The notes under the pieces: model-generated
What the model saw: only the letters and a program-made list of their open reading frames with translations
Told to the model about the DNA's origin: nothing
Databases searched by the model: none
Translations under genes and position numbers: made by a program
In this document: positions 9,141-17,794 of the stretch, in pieces
Numbering within the stretch: the first letter of the stretch is position 1
How the letters are laid out: every line of letters starts with the position of its first letter
Source: Myxococcales bacterium
GTDB lineage: Bacteria; Myxococcota_A; UBA9160; UBA4427
DNA: 64,000 bases
Direction: 5' to 3'
Assembly (NCBI GenBank): GCA_022563535.1
Contig: JADFNE010000001.1
Location: forward strand, 109,080-173,079

Positions 9141-10835
9141 ATGAGCGAACACCAGGGCTTCGACCACAGTGTAGATCTCGTCATCGTCGGCAGTGGTGCC
9201 GGTGCCATGACCGCTGCGATTCGCGCGAAGGATCTCGGCGGTGACGTCTTGTTGATCGAGAAGACCGAACTCTACGGTGGCTCGTCCGCGATGAGCGGTG
9301 GTTCCCTGTGGATTCCCTGCAATCACCTGATGCTCGAGGACGGCATCGTCGACGATACACCCGAAGAAGCCCTCGAGTACCTGGTAAACACCACCGAGGG
9401 ACAGGTGTCAAAGCACAAGCTCGAGGTCTATGTCGAGCAGTCGGCCCTGATGTTCGAGTATTTGCACGACCACGCGCGGCTCAACATGTTTTCAATGCCG
9501 GGTTATGTCGACTACTACCCCGAAGTTCCGGGCGGCAAGCCGGGGGGTCGGGCGTGCGAACCCCATCGTTTTGACGCGCGCCTGCTCGGCGATGAGTTCT
9601 ACAATATGCGCGAGCCCGCGCTTCAGGAATTGATCATGGGCCGCGTCGCGATGTCCGCCACCGAAGCCCACGACATCCTGACCAGTGCTCCGGGCTACAT
9701 CAAAATGCTCTTGAAGATCGTATTTCGATATTGCCTCGACATTGTCGGACGCTTCAAGAGTTCGCGCGATCGTTCACTCGCCCTGGGCAACGCGCTGATG
9801 GGGCAACTCCGGCTCTCGCTACTGGACCGCAACGTGCCGATCTGGCTCGAGTGCGCCTTCGAGGAGTTCATCCTCGAAAATGGCAAGGTAGTGGGGGTGA
9901 TCGCGAACAAGCAGGGCAAACGAATTCGCATCGAAGGCAAGCACGGTGTGCTGCTCGCCGCCGGTGGTTTTGAAAGCAATGACGCAATGCGGAAGCAGTA
10001 TCTGCCCAGTCCCACCAAGGCCGAATGGACCTGTGCGAACCCGGGCAATACCGGTGAAGTGATTCAACGGGGCCAGGAGTTGGGGGCGGCCGTGGGCTTC
10101 ATGGACGGCGCGTGGTGGGGCCCTGTGACGGTGGTCCCCGGTGAAGAACGAGCGCGCATGCTGGTCGTCGAAAAGGGACTGCCCGGCTCAATGATGGTCA
10201 ATTCGAAGGGCGAGCGCTTCCTCAACGAATCGGCGCCCTATGACGACATCTGCAAGGACGCCTATAGCAGGGATACTCCCGACGCCGTCACCGTGCCGTG
10301 TTGGTTCGTATTCCACGATCCGTTCCGAAAGAAGTACCCGGTGGGTCCCCTGATCCCCGGCATGCCGATCCCGAAAGCGTTCTTGCGGTCGAGGTACATC
10401 TTGAAGTCGGATACGATCGCAGGTCTGGCGGCCGAGATGGGTGTGGATGCAGCCGGACTCGAGGCCAGCGTCGAAAAGATCAACGCCTACTCGCACAACG
10501 GGAAGGACCCCGAGTTTGGCCGGGGAGACAGCGCCTACGATCGGTACTACGGAGATTCGACGGTCACCCCCAACCCGTGTCTGGGCCCGATCGACCATGC
10601 ACCGTATTACGCAATCGAAATATACCCGGGAGATCTCGGAACCCGGGGCGGCCTGCGGGTCGATGCGGAAGCGCGGGTGCTCACGGAGTCCGGTGAACCT
10701 ATCGAAGGTCTCTACGCAGTCGGGAACTGTTCTGCAGCGGTGATGGGTCCGACTTACCCGGGTGCCGGTGGGACCCTGGGACCGACCATGACCTTTGGCT
10801 ATGTCGTCGCGGAGAAGCTGTTCGGCAAAAATTGA
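9141..10835 (+). CDS. 3-ketosteroid-delta-1-dehydrogenase-like flavoprotein
   Basis: FAD-dependent dehydrogenase, 564 aa, of the fumarate reductase/KstD group. The dinucleotide motif GSGAGA is at about 17-22 and the ELYGGSSAMSGG block at about 45-56. The C-terminal block GPTYPGAGGTLGPTMTFG holds Tyr539 and Gly543 at the spacing of the Tyr-x3-Gly pair that polarises the 3-keto group in KstD enzymes. By homology it introduces a 1,2 double bond into 3-ketosteroids. An AAGGA ribosome site precedes the ATG. A paired acyl-CoA dehydrogenase of steroid-degrader type lies 24 kb away. A relative acting on another cyclic ketone is possible. Confidence 0.85.
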   Translation: MSEHQGFDHSVDLVIVGSGAGAMTAAIRAKDLGGDVLLIEKTELYGGSSAMSGGSLWIPCNHLMLEDGIVDDTPEEALEYLVNTTEGQVSKHKLEVYVEQSALMFEYLHDHARLNMFSMPGYVDYYPEVPGGKPGGRACEPHRFDARLLGDEFYNMREPALQELIMGRVAMSATEAHDILTSAPGYIKMLLKIVFRYCLDIVGRFKSSRDRSLALGNALMGQLRLSLLDRNVPIWLECAFEEFILENGKVVGVIANKQGKRIRIEGKHGVLLAAGGFESNDAMRKQYLPSPTKAEWTCANPGNTGEVIQRGQELGAAVGFMDGAWWGPVTVVPGEERARMLVVEKGLPGSMMVNSKGERFLNESAPYDDICKDAYSRDTPDAVTVPCWFVFHDPFRKKYPVGPLIPGMPIPKAFLRSRYILKSDTIAGLAAEMGVDAAGLEASVEKINAYSHNGKDPEFGRGDSAYDRYYGDSTVTPNPCLGPIDHAPYYAIEIYPGDLGTRGGLRVDAEARVLTESGEPIEGLYAVGNCSAAVMGPTYPGAGGTLGPTMTFGYVVAEKLFGKN

Positions 10836-10869
10836 TCGTCCGGTGTTGATCGACGTATTGAACGACTCA

Positions 10870-11637
10870 CTAATTGGTCGTCGAAAATCCGCCGTCCACC
10901 GGCAACACGTTGCCGGTCACGTAGGCGCCGGCCTTTGAGGCCAGGTAGATCGCAACCCCCGCCATGTCGTCAGGTTCGCCAATCCGCTTCATCGGACACT
11001 GGTCGGCGATCGCCTCTCCGAAGGACTCGAGGGTCGCCGCCATCATCTTGCTCTGGAAGGGCCCCGGGGCCACGGCGTTCACGGTGATCTTGGGTGCGAG
11101 TTTGCGCGCCAGTACCCGAGTCAGGTGGTGAATGGCCGCTTTGCTGGCCGAATACGAGTAGGTGTCCATTTGCGAGACTCTGAGGCCATCGATCGATCCG
11201 ATGTTGATCACCCGGCTCGGGTCGCCTTCACTGGCTGCGGCCTCGAGCATCGGTGTGAGGGCCTGGGTGAGGAAGAAGGGAGCCTTGAGGTTGAGGTCGA
11301 GGACTTTGTCCCAGCCGGACGCCGGAAATTCGCTGTAGGGGGCTCCCCAGTTGGCTCCCGCGTTGTTGACCAGGATGTCGAGATTGCTTTCCCGCTCCTT
11401 GATCTCGTCGGCGAGGGCCTGGCAACCTTCCTGGGTGGACAAGTTGGCGGGGATCGCGACACAAGTCCCGAGCTTCGAAAGTTCTTTCTGGGTTTCCGCA
11501 CAGGCGGATTCAGAACGCGATGCAACGTAGACCCGAACCCCGGCTTCGATGTAGCCCTGGGCAATCATCAAGCCGATGCCTCGGGTTCCGCCGGTGACGA
11601 GTGCGGTCTTGCCTTCGATTGAAAAGAGTTGGTTCAC
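10870..11637 (-). CDS. Short-chain dehydrogenase/reductase, RhlG-like
   Basis: 255 aa NAD(P)-dependent SDR. The cofactor loop TGGTRGIG is at 15-22, NNAG at 91-94, and the catalytic residues are Ser148, Tyr162 and Lys166. The sequence resembles RhlG-type 3-oxoacyl reductases in its N-terminal LFSIEGKTALVTGG and its C-terminal GAYVTGNVLPVDGGF. Likely reduces a 3-oxoacyl or related ketone. The GTG at 11637 has GGAG seven bases upstream; the longer open frame to 12417 runs into the rhomboid gene and is not real. It follows the rhomboid gene by 53 bases and is probably co-transcribed. It converges with the KstD-like gene. Confidence 0.88.
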   Translation of the reverse strand: MNQLFSIEGKTALVTGGTRGIGLMIAQGYIEAGVRVYVASRSESACAETQKELSKLGTCVAIPANLSTQEGCQALADEIKERESNLDILVNNAGANWGAPYSEFPASGWDKVLDLNLKAPFFLTQALTPMLEAAASEGDPSRVINIGSIDGLRVSQMDTYSYSASKAAIHHLTRVLARKLAPKITVNAVAPGPFQSKMMAATLESFGEAIADQCPMKRIGEPDDMAGVAIYLASKAGAYVTGNVLPVDGGFSTTN

Positions 11638-11690
11638 GTTGGCACTCCAGTCCTTGTCGAGTTGTTTTGTATGGCGGAGAAGATAGATCG

Positions 11691-12626
11691 TCAACGGATG
11701 GCTGGCAGCCAGGCGATTGCCCACGCGAGGGCAAGGGTAGCCGTGCTCAACAAGCCAGTGAGGAGCTGAACGAGAACACGCGGAGGCTCCGGACTCAGCA
11801 TCGGTGCAAATAAAACCCCCAAGCCCATTCCGCAGAGCAGGCCGTAGACGTGAGCGCCGAAGTCTACTTCGCTGCCTCCGGAGCCGAGCATTGCGAGCAA
11901 GCCGATGCCTGCGCCGATGGGCACCCAGGCCCCTCGCCAGGGCAGGGCCAGGCGCTGGCGGCGCCAGGCCTCGATGCCACACAAGAGCCCCACGACCCCA
12001 AATACTGCAGTGGATGCGCCGATCGAGTTGTGTCCCGTCTGGTGGTGAATTGCGTCGGCGAGGTTTCCGAGCGCGCCGGAGGCCAGGGCTCCGGCCAGGG
12101 CCACGCCGGCCCCAACCCGTCCCGCGAGCGAGGCGAGGAAAAGTCCACCGATCAACGTGTTGCCGAGGGCGTGGGCGAGGTCTTTGTGCAGTGTCAGGGC
12201 GGTGAAAATGCGCCACAGTTCGCCGCGCAGAATGTAGTACGCGTTCGCGCTGCCGACCCGGTGCGCCAATGCCTCGTCGCCATGACGCTCGAGGAGCAAG
12301 TAGAGCGCCAGCACGAGTAGCGCCAAAGCATAGGCGACGGCGATGTCGCCCGGGCGCCGGGTATTGGGCAGTTGCGCCTCCGGCGGAGTGGGACGGGGTC
12401 GATTTTCGTTGACCCACAGCGCGATGATCTCCCGGGCAGTCTGGCTGTCTTCGCTGGCTACGACTACCGCGTAGCCCGAATCCGTGCGCAGGACCTGAGC
12501 GGAAATGCCTTGGGACTTGAGCACCAGGGCCCAGGTATCGGCCCGGCTGCGCGTCGTCGCAAGCGGGAAGCCGTCTGCCTCTGGCGTGGCGGGAGTCGCG
12601 GTCAAATTCGCTTCGGGGTCACTCAC
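11691..12626 (-). CDS. Rhomboid-family intramembrane serine protease
   Basis: 311 aa inner-membrane protease. A soluble N-terminal part of about 100 residues has a GlnB-like/DUF2007-style look (WALVLKSQGISAQVL). The rhomboid core of six to seven helices follows. The serine motif GASTAVFG and the partner histidine in HVYGLLCG are both present, as is the HALGN loop, so it should be active. GTG at 12626 is the likely start, since upstream residues are arginine-rich and lack a ribosome site; the site here is weak. Its substrates are not predictable. It heads a leftward pair with the SDR gene. Confidence 0.85.
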   Translation of the reverse strand: MSDPEANLTATPATPEADGFPLATTRSRADTWALVLKSQGISAQVLRTDSGYAVVVASEDSQTAREIIALWVNENRPRPTPPEAQLPNTRRPGDIAVAYALALLVLALYLLLERHGDEALAHRVGSANAYYILRGELWRIFTALTLHKDLAHALGNTLIGGLFLASLAGRVGAGVALAGALASGALGNLADAIHHQTGHNSIGASTAVFGVVGLLCGIEAWRRQRLALPWRGAWVPIGAGIGLLAMLGSGGSEVDFGAHVYGLLCGMGLGVLFAPMLSPEPPRVLVQLLTGLLSTATLALAWAIAWLPAIR

Positions 12627-12759
12627 CCGGCGAGTATAACCGCGTGTTGAATCTGTCGATTGGAACTGGAGCGATGCTTGCGGTCTCCGACTTCTGTCTG
12701 ATAGCGTTTCAATGACGAGAGGTTCCGCTCTTCCTTGCGGATTCTCATTTGGGGGCAAC

Positions 12760-13329
12760 ATGAATAGACTACTCAGCACCGTGGCGCTGGCACTCGCTTG
12801 CCAGTTTTTGATGACTTCAATCGTGAGCGCGCAAGCGGTTCCGGCGAATCCCGCAAGCCCCGCCAGATCCGCCGACCCCGTGAAACTCTGGTCCTTTCGC
12901 GGGGGACTCGGCTTTACCGCGGACCCGGACTCGTTTTTGATCAACTTCGAAGCCGACCGTCTCATGCGCGATGAGGTCGCGGTCGGGTTTGCGATTCAAC
13001 TCGGTTTAGATGACAACCTCATGCTCGTCTCCCCCATGGTGTTCACTCGCTATCTGTTCGACTGGTCGGGTCAAACAAGCGAATTCGCCAGGAAGGTCAA
13101 ACCCTACGCCCAAGCTGGGATGGGGCTTACACACCTCGATAAGGACAAGGGCAGCAAAAGCGGGACTGATACTGAGTTCTTGATGAGTTTTGGGGCCGGG
13201 TTGGATTATCCGCTGAACGATTCAATCGATATCGGCAGCCGGATGTTGCTCAACATCATTCCGTCCAAGGTCGGGGGCGACCGAATCTACTTCAGCTGGG
13301 AGATGATATCGGTTCGCTATAGGTGGTAA
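12760..13329 (+). CDS. Outer-membrane beta-barrel protein
   Basis: 190 aa exported protein. The signal peptide (about 1-25) ends SIVSAQA. The mature part shows alternating hydrophobic residues, several glycine-rich turns, and a final strand ending in Arg-Tyr-Arg-Trp. A C-terminal aromatic residue is the usual BAM recognition end of outer-membrane barrels. Size suggests an eight-stranded barrel of the OmpA/OmpW class. ATG 12760 was chosen over 12712 because it starts the signal peptide and follows a run of G residues. No function can be assigned beyond barrel topology. Confidence 0.75.
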   Translation: MNRLLSTVALALACQFLMTSIVSAQAVPANPASPARSADPVKLWSFRGGLGFTADPDSFLINFEADRLMRDEVAVGFAIQLGLDDNLMLVSPMVFTRYLFDWSGQTSEFARKVKPYAQAGMGLTHLDKDKGSKSGTDTEFLMSFGAGLDYPLNDSIDIGSRMLLNIIPSKVGGDRIYFSWEMISVRYRW

Positions 13330-13363
13330 CCCCGAGTCGCGCCAAGACGGCGTCGTCATGACT

Positions 13364-13396
13364 TTGACTCTGCTAGTAATAATGTCAGTAATAATG
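13364..13396 (+). promoter_or_regulatory. Possible sigma-70 promoter with internal dyad
   Basis: TTGACT at 13364-13369 is followed after about 17-19 bases by AGTAATAATG at 13387-13396, an AT-rich box that could serve as -10. The same ten bases also occur at 13375-13384 (period 12). GCTAG (13372-13376) and CTAGC (13397-13401) flank the copies as an inverted pair, as an operator would. It lies just upstream of the histidine kinase. Confidence 0.3.
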
Positions 13397-13417
13397 CTAG
13401 CTACATGAATAGGTGTC

Positions 13418-15253
13418 GTGTTAGCCTGCGACCGGCCGGACAGAGCCTGGAGAGACCGGCCCGGATGGCTCATGGCGCAAGGCGACACCGGATCCCCGAC
13501 AGAACCGACGTCTGCATCGTCGAAAGCATCGACATCGTCGAAGAACGATGATGCGATCTGGCAGACGGAGATTGCCCGCCTGCTCGAGCGATTCCTGCCC
13601 GACAGTTTGCGCAGTTCCAGTCCCGAGGAGCGAAGTCAGGCTCGGGTTCTGACTGGAATGCTGCTGGTCATGCTCGGGGGCTCGGTTCTGGTCGTCGCCG
13701 GACAGGTGGTCAACGGAACAGCGTTCGGACTCAAGCTGGGGCTCGCAATCGCCGGGGGCTGGACTGCCTTTCTGATCGCCATTCGGGCGGGGGTTCGCAT
13801 TCGGACCCTGAGTCAAGGCGTGCTTGGGTACATCTACCTGGTGAGCGTTGGTGTCACGTTCGCGAGCGGAGGCGAGGCAACTTTTGCCGTACTCATCGCA
13901 TGTCTTCTCCCGATCTTTGCTTTTATCCTGGAAGGGGCAGGCCGGGCAACGCGCTGGACGATCGCGGTATTGGCTGGCGTGGGATTGACGGCCCTGTACG
14001 CATCCACGACCGATACGAATCTGTTTGGCGGCGAAATTCTCCCGTGGAATCAGATGCGTTTTGCTTCGATCACCGCCATGGTTTCGTTTGTCTATCTGGT
14101 CGCGCTAACGATCGAAAGAGTCGTAGGCATTGCGTCCAAAGAGGCGCAAGAATCGAAGGCTCAGCTCGCGACGCAGAATGCTCATTACCGGCTCCTGATC
14201 GAAAACATGGGCGATTTGTTGATGGAGTACGATGATAAAAGCTCTTGCCTCTATACCAGCCCCAACAGCCTCGAGATCATCGGTCGGAGCGACCACGATT
14301 TGTTGGGCGATCAGTACGTCGAGCATATCCACCCCGACGATCTGCGCGACATCAGGGCTGCGCTTCCACGCTTGTTGGAGCGGCCCGGCGTGACCCAGTG
14401 CCGCAAGGTGCGAATTCGCCATGCTGGCGGTCATTGGGTGCACGGGCAGGTGACCGCCCGATCCTTCAAGACGCAGCTCGGAAAGACTCACTGTGTGACA
14501 ATTTTTCGCGACGTCAGCGAATTGCGCAGAGCGGAACTCACGGTTCGGCACGCTGAGCGACTCTCCTCAGCGGGTACACTGGCCGCAGGGGTCGCGCATC
14601 AGATCAACAACCCCGTCGGATCGATCCGCCTGGCCTCCGAACTCGCACTGCGGTGTGCGAAGGAGGGAGACTGGAGGGCGGTCGAAACTCTGCTCGAAGA
14701 GAATGTCGACCAGGCCACACGGTGTTGTGAGATCATCAAGAGCCTGCTGCAGTTTGCCGCTCACGAAAGCACGATCAAGGTGACGCAGGACCTGGTCGAA
14801 ATCATCGAGCGCGCCAGACACTTCACCATCAGCTACGCGAGAGAGCGGGGGATCGAGATCGACATCGTAGGAGATCGTGGGCCGCTGTGGGTCAATGTGT
14901 GTGCGATCGAGATCGAGCAGGTACTGGTCAATCTGACCCGCAACGCGATCGAGTCTCGTCCCGTCTCCCAGCGCGTTGAGATTGTTGTGTCGCGCATTGG
15001 AGACGTGGCCCGCGTCGAGGTGAGGGACGACGGTTGCGGAATCGCCGAGAGCGATCGCGCTCAGGTCTTTGATCCGTTCTTCACGACGCGAATGAACGAG
15101 GGCGGAAGCGGGCTCGGGCTCAGCGTGGTCCATGGGATTGTTCGCGATCACGGCGGTGTGATCGAACTCGAAAGTGCCGAAGGGAAGGGGACTTGTGGGC
15201 GGATGGAGCTTCCGCTCGTGGATGAGGTTTTGGACGGGGCTTCGTTGGACTGA
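13418..15253 (+). CDS. Membrane-bound PAS histidine kinase
   Basis: 611 aa sensor kinase. A Ser/Thr-rich N-terminus precedes about six hydrophobic segments (about 80-235), which form an MASE-like membrane sensor. A PAS domain covers about 255-375. HisKA has His394 in GVAHQINNP, and the HATPase domain has the N box NLTRNAIES, DDGCGIAE, FDPFFTTR and GSGLGLSVVHGI. It should autophosphorylate and signal to a response regulator, which is not adjacent. GTG 13418 has AGG close upstream; ATG 13472 (593 aa) is an equally plausible start. The final codons overlap in position with a GreA-like fragment in another frame. Confidence 0.9.
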   Translation: MLACDRPDRAWRDRPGWLMAQGDTGSPTEPTSASSKASTSSKNDDAIWQTEIARLLERFLPDSLRSSSPEERSQARVLTGMLLVMLGGSVLVVAGQVVNGTAFGLKLGLAIAGGWTAFLIAIRAGVRIRTLSQGVLGYIYLVSVGVTFASGGEATFAVLIACLLPIFAFILEGAGRATRWTIAVLAGVGLTALYASTTDTNLFGGEILPWNQMRFASITAMVSFVYLVALTIERVVGIASKEAQESKAQLATQNAHYRLLIENMGDLLMEYDDKSSCLYTSPNSLEIIGRSDHDLLGDQYVEHIHPDDLRDIRAALPRLLERPGVTQCRKVRIRHAGGHWVHGQVTARSFKTQLGKTHCVTIFRDVSELRRAELTVRHAERLSSAGTLAAGVAHQINNPVGSIRLASELALRCAKEGDWRAVETLLEENVDQATRCCEIIKSLLQFAAHESTIKVTQDLVEIIERARHFTISYARERGIEIDIVGDRGPLWVNVCAIEIEQVLVNLTRNAIESRPVSQRVEIVVSRIGDVARVEVRDDGCGIAESDRAQVFDPFFTTRMNEGGSGLGLSVVHGIVRDHGGVIELESAEGKGTCGRMELPLVDEVLDGASLD

Positions 15254-15254
15254 G

Positions 15255-15365
15255 TATGGTCGATGTCAGTCTCCGGTGGGCCGCGCGCTCATTGGGGCCA
15301 GAATCGGCGACGAAGTGGAGGTTGTCGTGGGCGATCGCGAATGGACCGTGGTCGACCCGATCTGA
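15255..15365 (+). pseudogene. GreA/GreB C-terminal domain fragment
   Basis: In a frame different from the kinase, about 36 codons read SPVGRALIGARIGDEVEV then DREWTVVDP and a stop. This closely follows the end of GreA/GreB/Rnk proteins: a serine-proline-x-glycine/alanine-arginine-alanine-leucine-leucine block, then GD-x-V, then an (E/D)RE(Y/W)-x-(I/V) strand. Nothing upstream in this frame looks like the rest of such a protein, because that space is the kinase C-terminus. It is most simply a remnant left by a deletion. No start codon or ribosome site belongs to it. Confidence 0.5.
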
Positions 15366-15371
15366 CAATCG

Positions 15372-15394
15372 CAGTACCGAGCACAGTACCGAGC
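15372..15394. repeat. Two tandem copies of an 11-bp repeat
   Basis: CAGTACCGAGC occurs at 15372-15382 and again at 15384-15394, separated by one base, just after the GreA-like fragment. It may be an operator pair for the following gene or slippage at a rearrangement scar. Confidence 0.5.
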
Positions 15395-15494
15395 GATCCA
15401 GTCACAGAACGCGAGTGAGTCGGGCCTTCGCTTCCGCCGCGTTGAATTACTAGAATCTGGGCGCAAGCAGAAACTCCAATCTGGAGGCGCTCAG

Positions 15495-16577
15495 ATGCCC
15501 GCGCCGATCGGCAGAGATCTAGAAGCAATTCGCAGACGACTCGAGGCGTGGTTTGCAAGCGTACTTCCCGCCGACGCGAGTGGAATCGAGGTGGGCGAAG
15601 TAGGTGGCCCCGGCGGCACCGGGTTTTCCAGCGACACCCTGATCTTCGACCTCTGTTATCGATCTGGCGGAGTGAATGTAGAACGGGGTCTGGTCGCCCG
15701 GATCAAGCCCAGCGGGTTTCAGTTGTTTCCAGAGTACGACCTTCCGTCTCAGTACGCTGTCATGCATGCGCTGCGCGATAGCGGAATCCCCGTTCCCGCC
15801 ATGTTGTGGGAAGAGCGCACTGGCGATGCGATCGGCGATCCCTTCTACGTCATGGAAAAAATCGACGGGCTGTGCCCCGCGGACAATCCACCGTATACCG
15901 CCGAAGGTTGGCTCAAACAGATGAGTCGCGAGGACCAGTCGACCTTGTGGAACGGCTACATCGACATTCTCGTCAAGATTCACGCCCTCGATCCCGCCGA
16001 GTTGAAGCTCGACTTTCTGGCCAAGCCCGAACTGGGCCAAACACCCTTGGACCAGGAGCTCGCGTATTACGAAAATTTCTATCGCTGGGCGTATCCAGAG
16101 GGCGGTCATCCCTGCGTTGATCCCTCGCTGGCCTGGCTGCGCGAGAACCGCCCGCCGGAACCCGAAATAAAGTCCCTGGTCTGGGGCGATGCGCGCATCG
16201 GTAACATGATCTTTCAGGGGCCGCACTGCGCTGCGGTGATCGACTGGGAAATGGCGCGGCTGGGTGATCCGATGATGGATCTCGCCTGGGGACTCTTTCT
16301 GGGTCGCTTCCACGCCGAGGGCATGGGCTATCCGATGTTGCCGGGGTTCTTGAACCGCGAAGAGACCATCGAGCGCTACGTCGCCCTGAGCGGCACCAGC
16401 GCGGAACACGTCGAGTACTACGAAATTCTCGCGGGAATGCGCTTTACGGTGATCTTGATCCGTTTGGGCCGGCAGATGAAGCACTACGAAGTCATGCCAC
16501 AGGATGCCAACTTCGAGATCGACAATCCGGTTTCCAACTTACACCGCAAGCAACTCGAAGCCATCGGAGTTCTGTAA
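15495..16577 (+). CDS. Aminoglycoside-phosphotransferase-fold kinase-like protein
   Basis: 360 aa protein of the APH/choline kinase fold, closest in style to the ACAD10/FadE36-like phosphotransferases common beside acyl-CoA metabolism genes. Key motifs are the catalytic loop LVWGDARIGNMIF (about 230-242) and the metal-binding VIDWEMARLGDP (about 250-261). In the catalytic loop the usual histidine of HGD is Trp (WGD), which occurs in this subgroup. It probably phosphorylates a hydroxyl-bearing small molecule or acyl-CoA. It begins a rightward run with the sulfotransferase (22-base gap) and aminotransferase genes. It does not indicate antibiotic resistance. Confidence 0.85.
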   Translation: MPAPIGRDLEAIRRRLEAWFASVLPADASGIEVGEVGGPGGTGFSSDTLIFDLCYRSGGVNVERGLVARIKPSGFQLFPEYDLPSQYAVMHALRDSGIPVPAMLWEERTGDAIGDPFYVMEKIDGLCPADNPPYTAEGWLKQMSREDQSTLWNGYIDILVKIHALDPAELKLDFLAKPELGQTPLDQELAYYENFYRWAYPEGGHPCVDPSLAWLRENRPPEPEIKSLVWGDARIGNMIFQGPHCAAVIDWEMARLGDPMMDLAWGLFLGRFHAEGMGYPMLPGFLNREETIERYVALSGTSAEHVEYYEILAGMRFTVILIRLGRQMKHYEVMPQDANFEIDNPVSNLHRKQLEAIGVL

Positions 16578-16599
16578 CGATCTATAACGAGGAGAGGGA

Positions 16600-17772
16600 G
16601 TGGAACGCCTAGACCAGATCGAAAAGTGTGTGGATTGGACCGAGCCTCTTCACGAAATTGCCCGGGAACAAACCGGACTGGAAGACTTCGGAGACACCCA
16701 CTATCTCCCAGGCCTGCGGGTCTTGCTCGAGCAGTACGACATAGGCTGCAACCTTTCGCAGGTTGGCCAGTACGCCGTGCGTTTGAAGTTGATCCACGTG
16801 TTGAAGCGACGCTTGCTCTCCGAGCAGGCCTTCAAAGACGATCCGACAATTTTTGACAACCCCATCGAAAAGCCCCTGGTGATTACCGGGCTGATTCGCA
16901 CCGGGAGCACCGCGCTCCATTATCTGTTGGCCGCAGATCCCAATCGTCAATCGTTGCCGTTTTGGTTGGCCGAGCATCCTCAGCCGCGGCCGCCCGAAGC
17001 CGAATGGGAAGCGCATCCAGATTTTCAGGCTTCCAAGTCGAACATCGACATGATGTGGCAGGCCAATCCGCGCTTGAAGGCCGTGCACTTCATGGATCCG
17101 GGCTGGCCGGAAGAGTGCGGACATATGATGGCCCACACCTTCACCGACGATTATTGGGAAGGCGGCTTGCGCGTGCCGCACTACATCAATTGGTACAAGA
17201 ACACCAACCTGGTGGAGACCTACCGCCGGCACAAGAAGTTGTTGCAGTTGATCGGCTCGAGTCGCAGAGGCATGCCTTGGCTGCTCAAGTATCCCGTTCA
17301 CATCAAACATCTGGATCACTTTCTCGAGGTCTACCCGGACGCCCGGGTGATCTGGACCCACCGCGATCCATCCAAGGTGATGTCTTCCTACGCGAGCCTG
17401 TTGGCCGGGTTTCGCAGCATCAATTCAGATGTGATCGATCCCGACGACATCGTCCGTGAGCAAATGGAACTCTGGGCAGCGGGGGTGGAGCGCGCAATCG
17501 AAGTGAGGCGTGACCGGGCCCCGTCCCAGTTTTACGACCTCTACTTCGAAGACTTCGTCGCCGATCCGGTAGCGTCCGCAGAGCGCATCTACAGTCACTT
17601 CGGGATCGATTGGACGCCGGAAGGGGAGTCTGCCATGCGCGCACACAAAGAAGACAATCCGCAGGAGAAGCACGGCAAGCACGATCACTCTCTCGATGCA
17701 ATCAAGGTGAGCCGGGAAGAGATGCTCGAACGCTTCGCGAAGTACATCAGCCATTTCAATGTAAAGACTTGA
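16600..17772 (+). CDS. PAPS-dependent sulfotransferase family protein
   Basis: 390 aa cytoplasmic sulfotransferase. The 5'-phosphosulfate loop is ITGLIRTGSTALHYLL (about 95-110). The 3'-phosphate block is YPDARVIWTHRDPSKVMSSYASL (about 245-267), with the conserved Arg and Ser. It should move sulfate from PAPS to a hydroxyl of a lipid, sterol or glycan. GTG 16600 follows GGAGAGGG. The tight spacing to the upstream kinase-like gene and the downstream aminotransferase argues for one transcript. Related proteins are numerous in marine and myxobacterial genomes, usually with unknown acceptors. Confidence 0.88.
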   Translation: MERLDQIEKCVDWTEPLHEIAREQTGLEDFGDTHYLPGLRVLLEQYDIGCNLSQVGQYAVRLKLIHVLKRRLLSEQAFKDDPTIFDNPIEKPLVITGLIRTGSTALHYLLAADPNRQSLPFWLAEHPQPRPPEAEWEAHPDFQASKSNIDMMWQANPRLKAVHFMDPGWPEECGHMMAHTFTDDYWEGGLRVPHYINWYKNTNLVETYRRHKKLLQLIGSSRRGMPWLLKYPVHIKHLDHFLEVYPDARVIWTHRDPSKVMSSYASLLAGFRSINSDVIDPDDIVREQMELWAAGVERAIEVRRDRAPSQFYDLYFEDFVADPVASAERIYSHFGIDWTPEGESAMRAHKEDNPQEKHGKHDHSLDAIKVSREEMLERFAKYISHFNVKT

Positions 17773-17794
17773 AGACCAGAAACGGTGAATGCAC

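Noticed and set aside
10870..12417. A single 515-codon frame that could suggest a rhomboid-like/SDR fusion
   Set aside because: The N-terminal half is out of frame with the rhomboid protein and arginine/proline-rich; SDR homology begins at a GTG with a good ribosome site at 11637.
15495..16577. Aminoglycoside resistance gene
   Set aside because: The fold matches APH, but motif details and context fit the large APH-like subgroup near acyl-CoA and lipid genes, not resistance enzymes.
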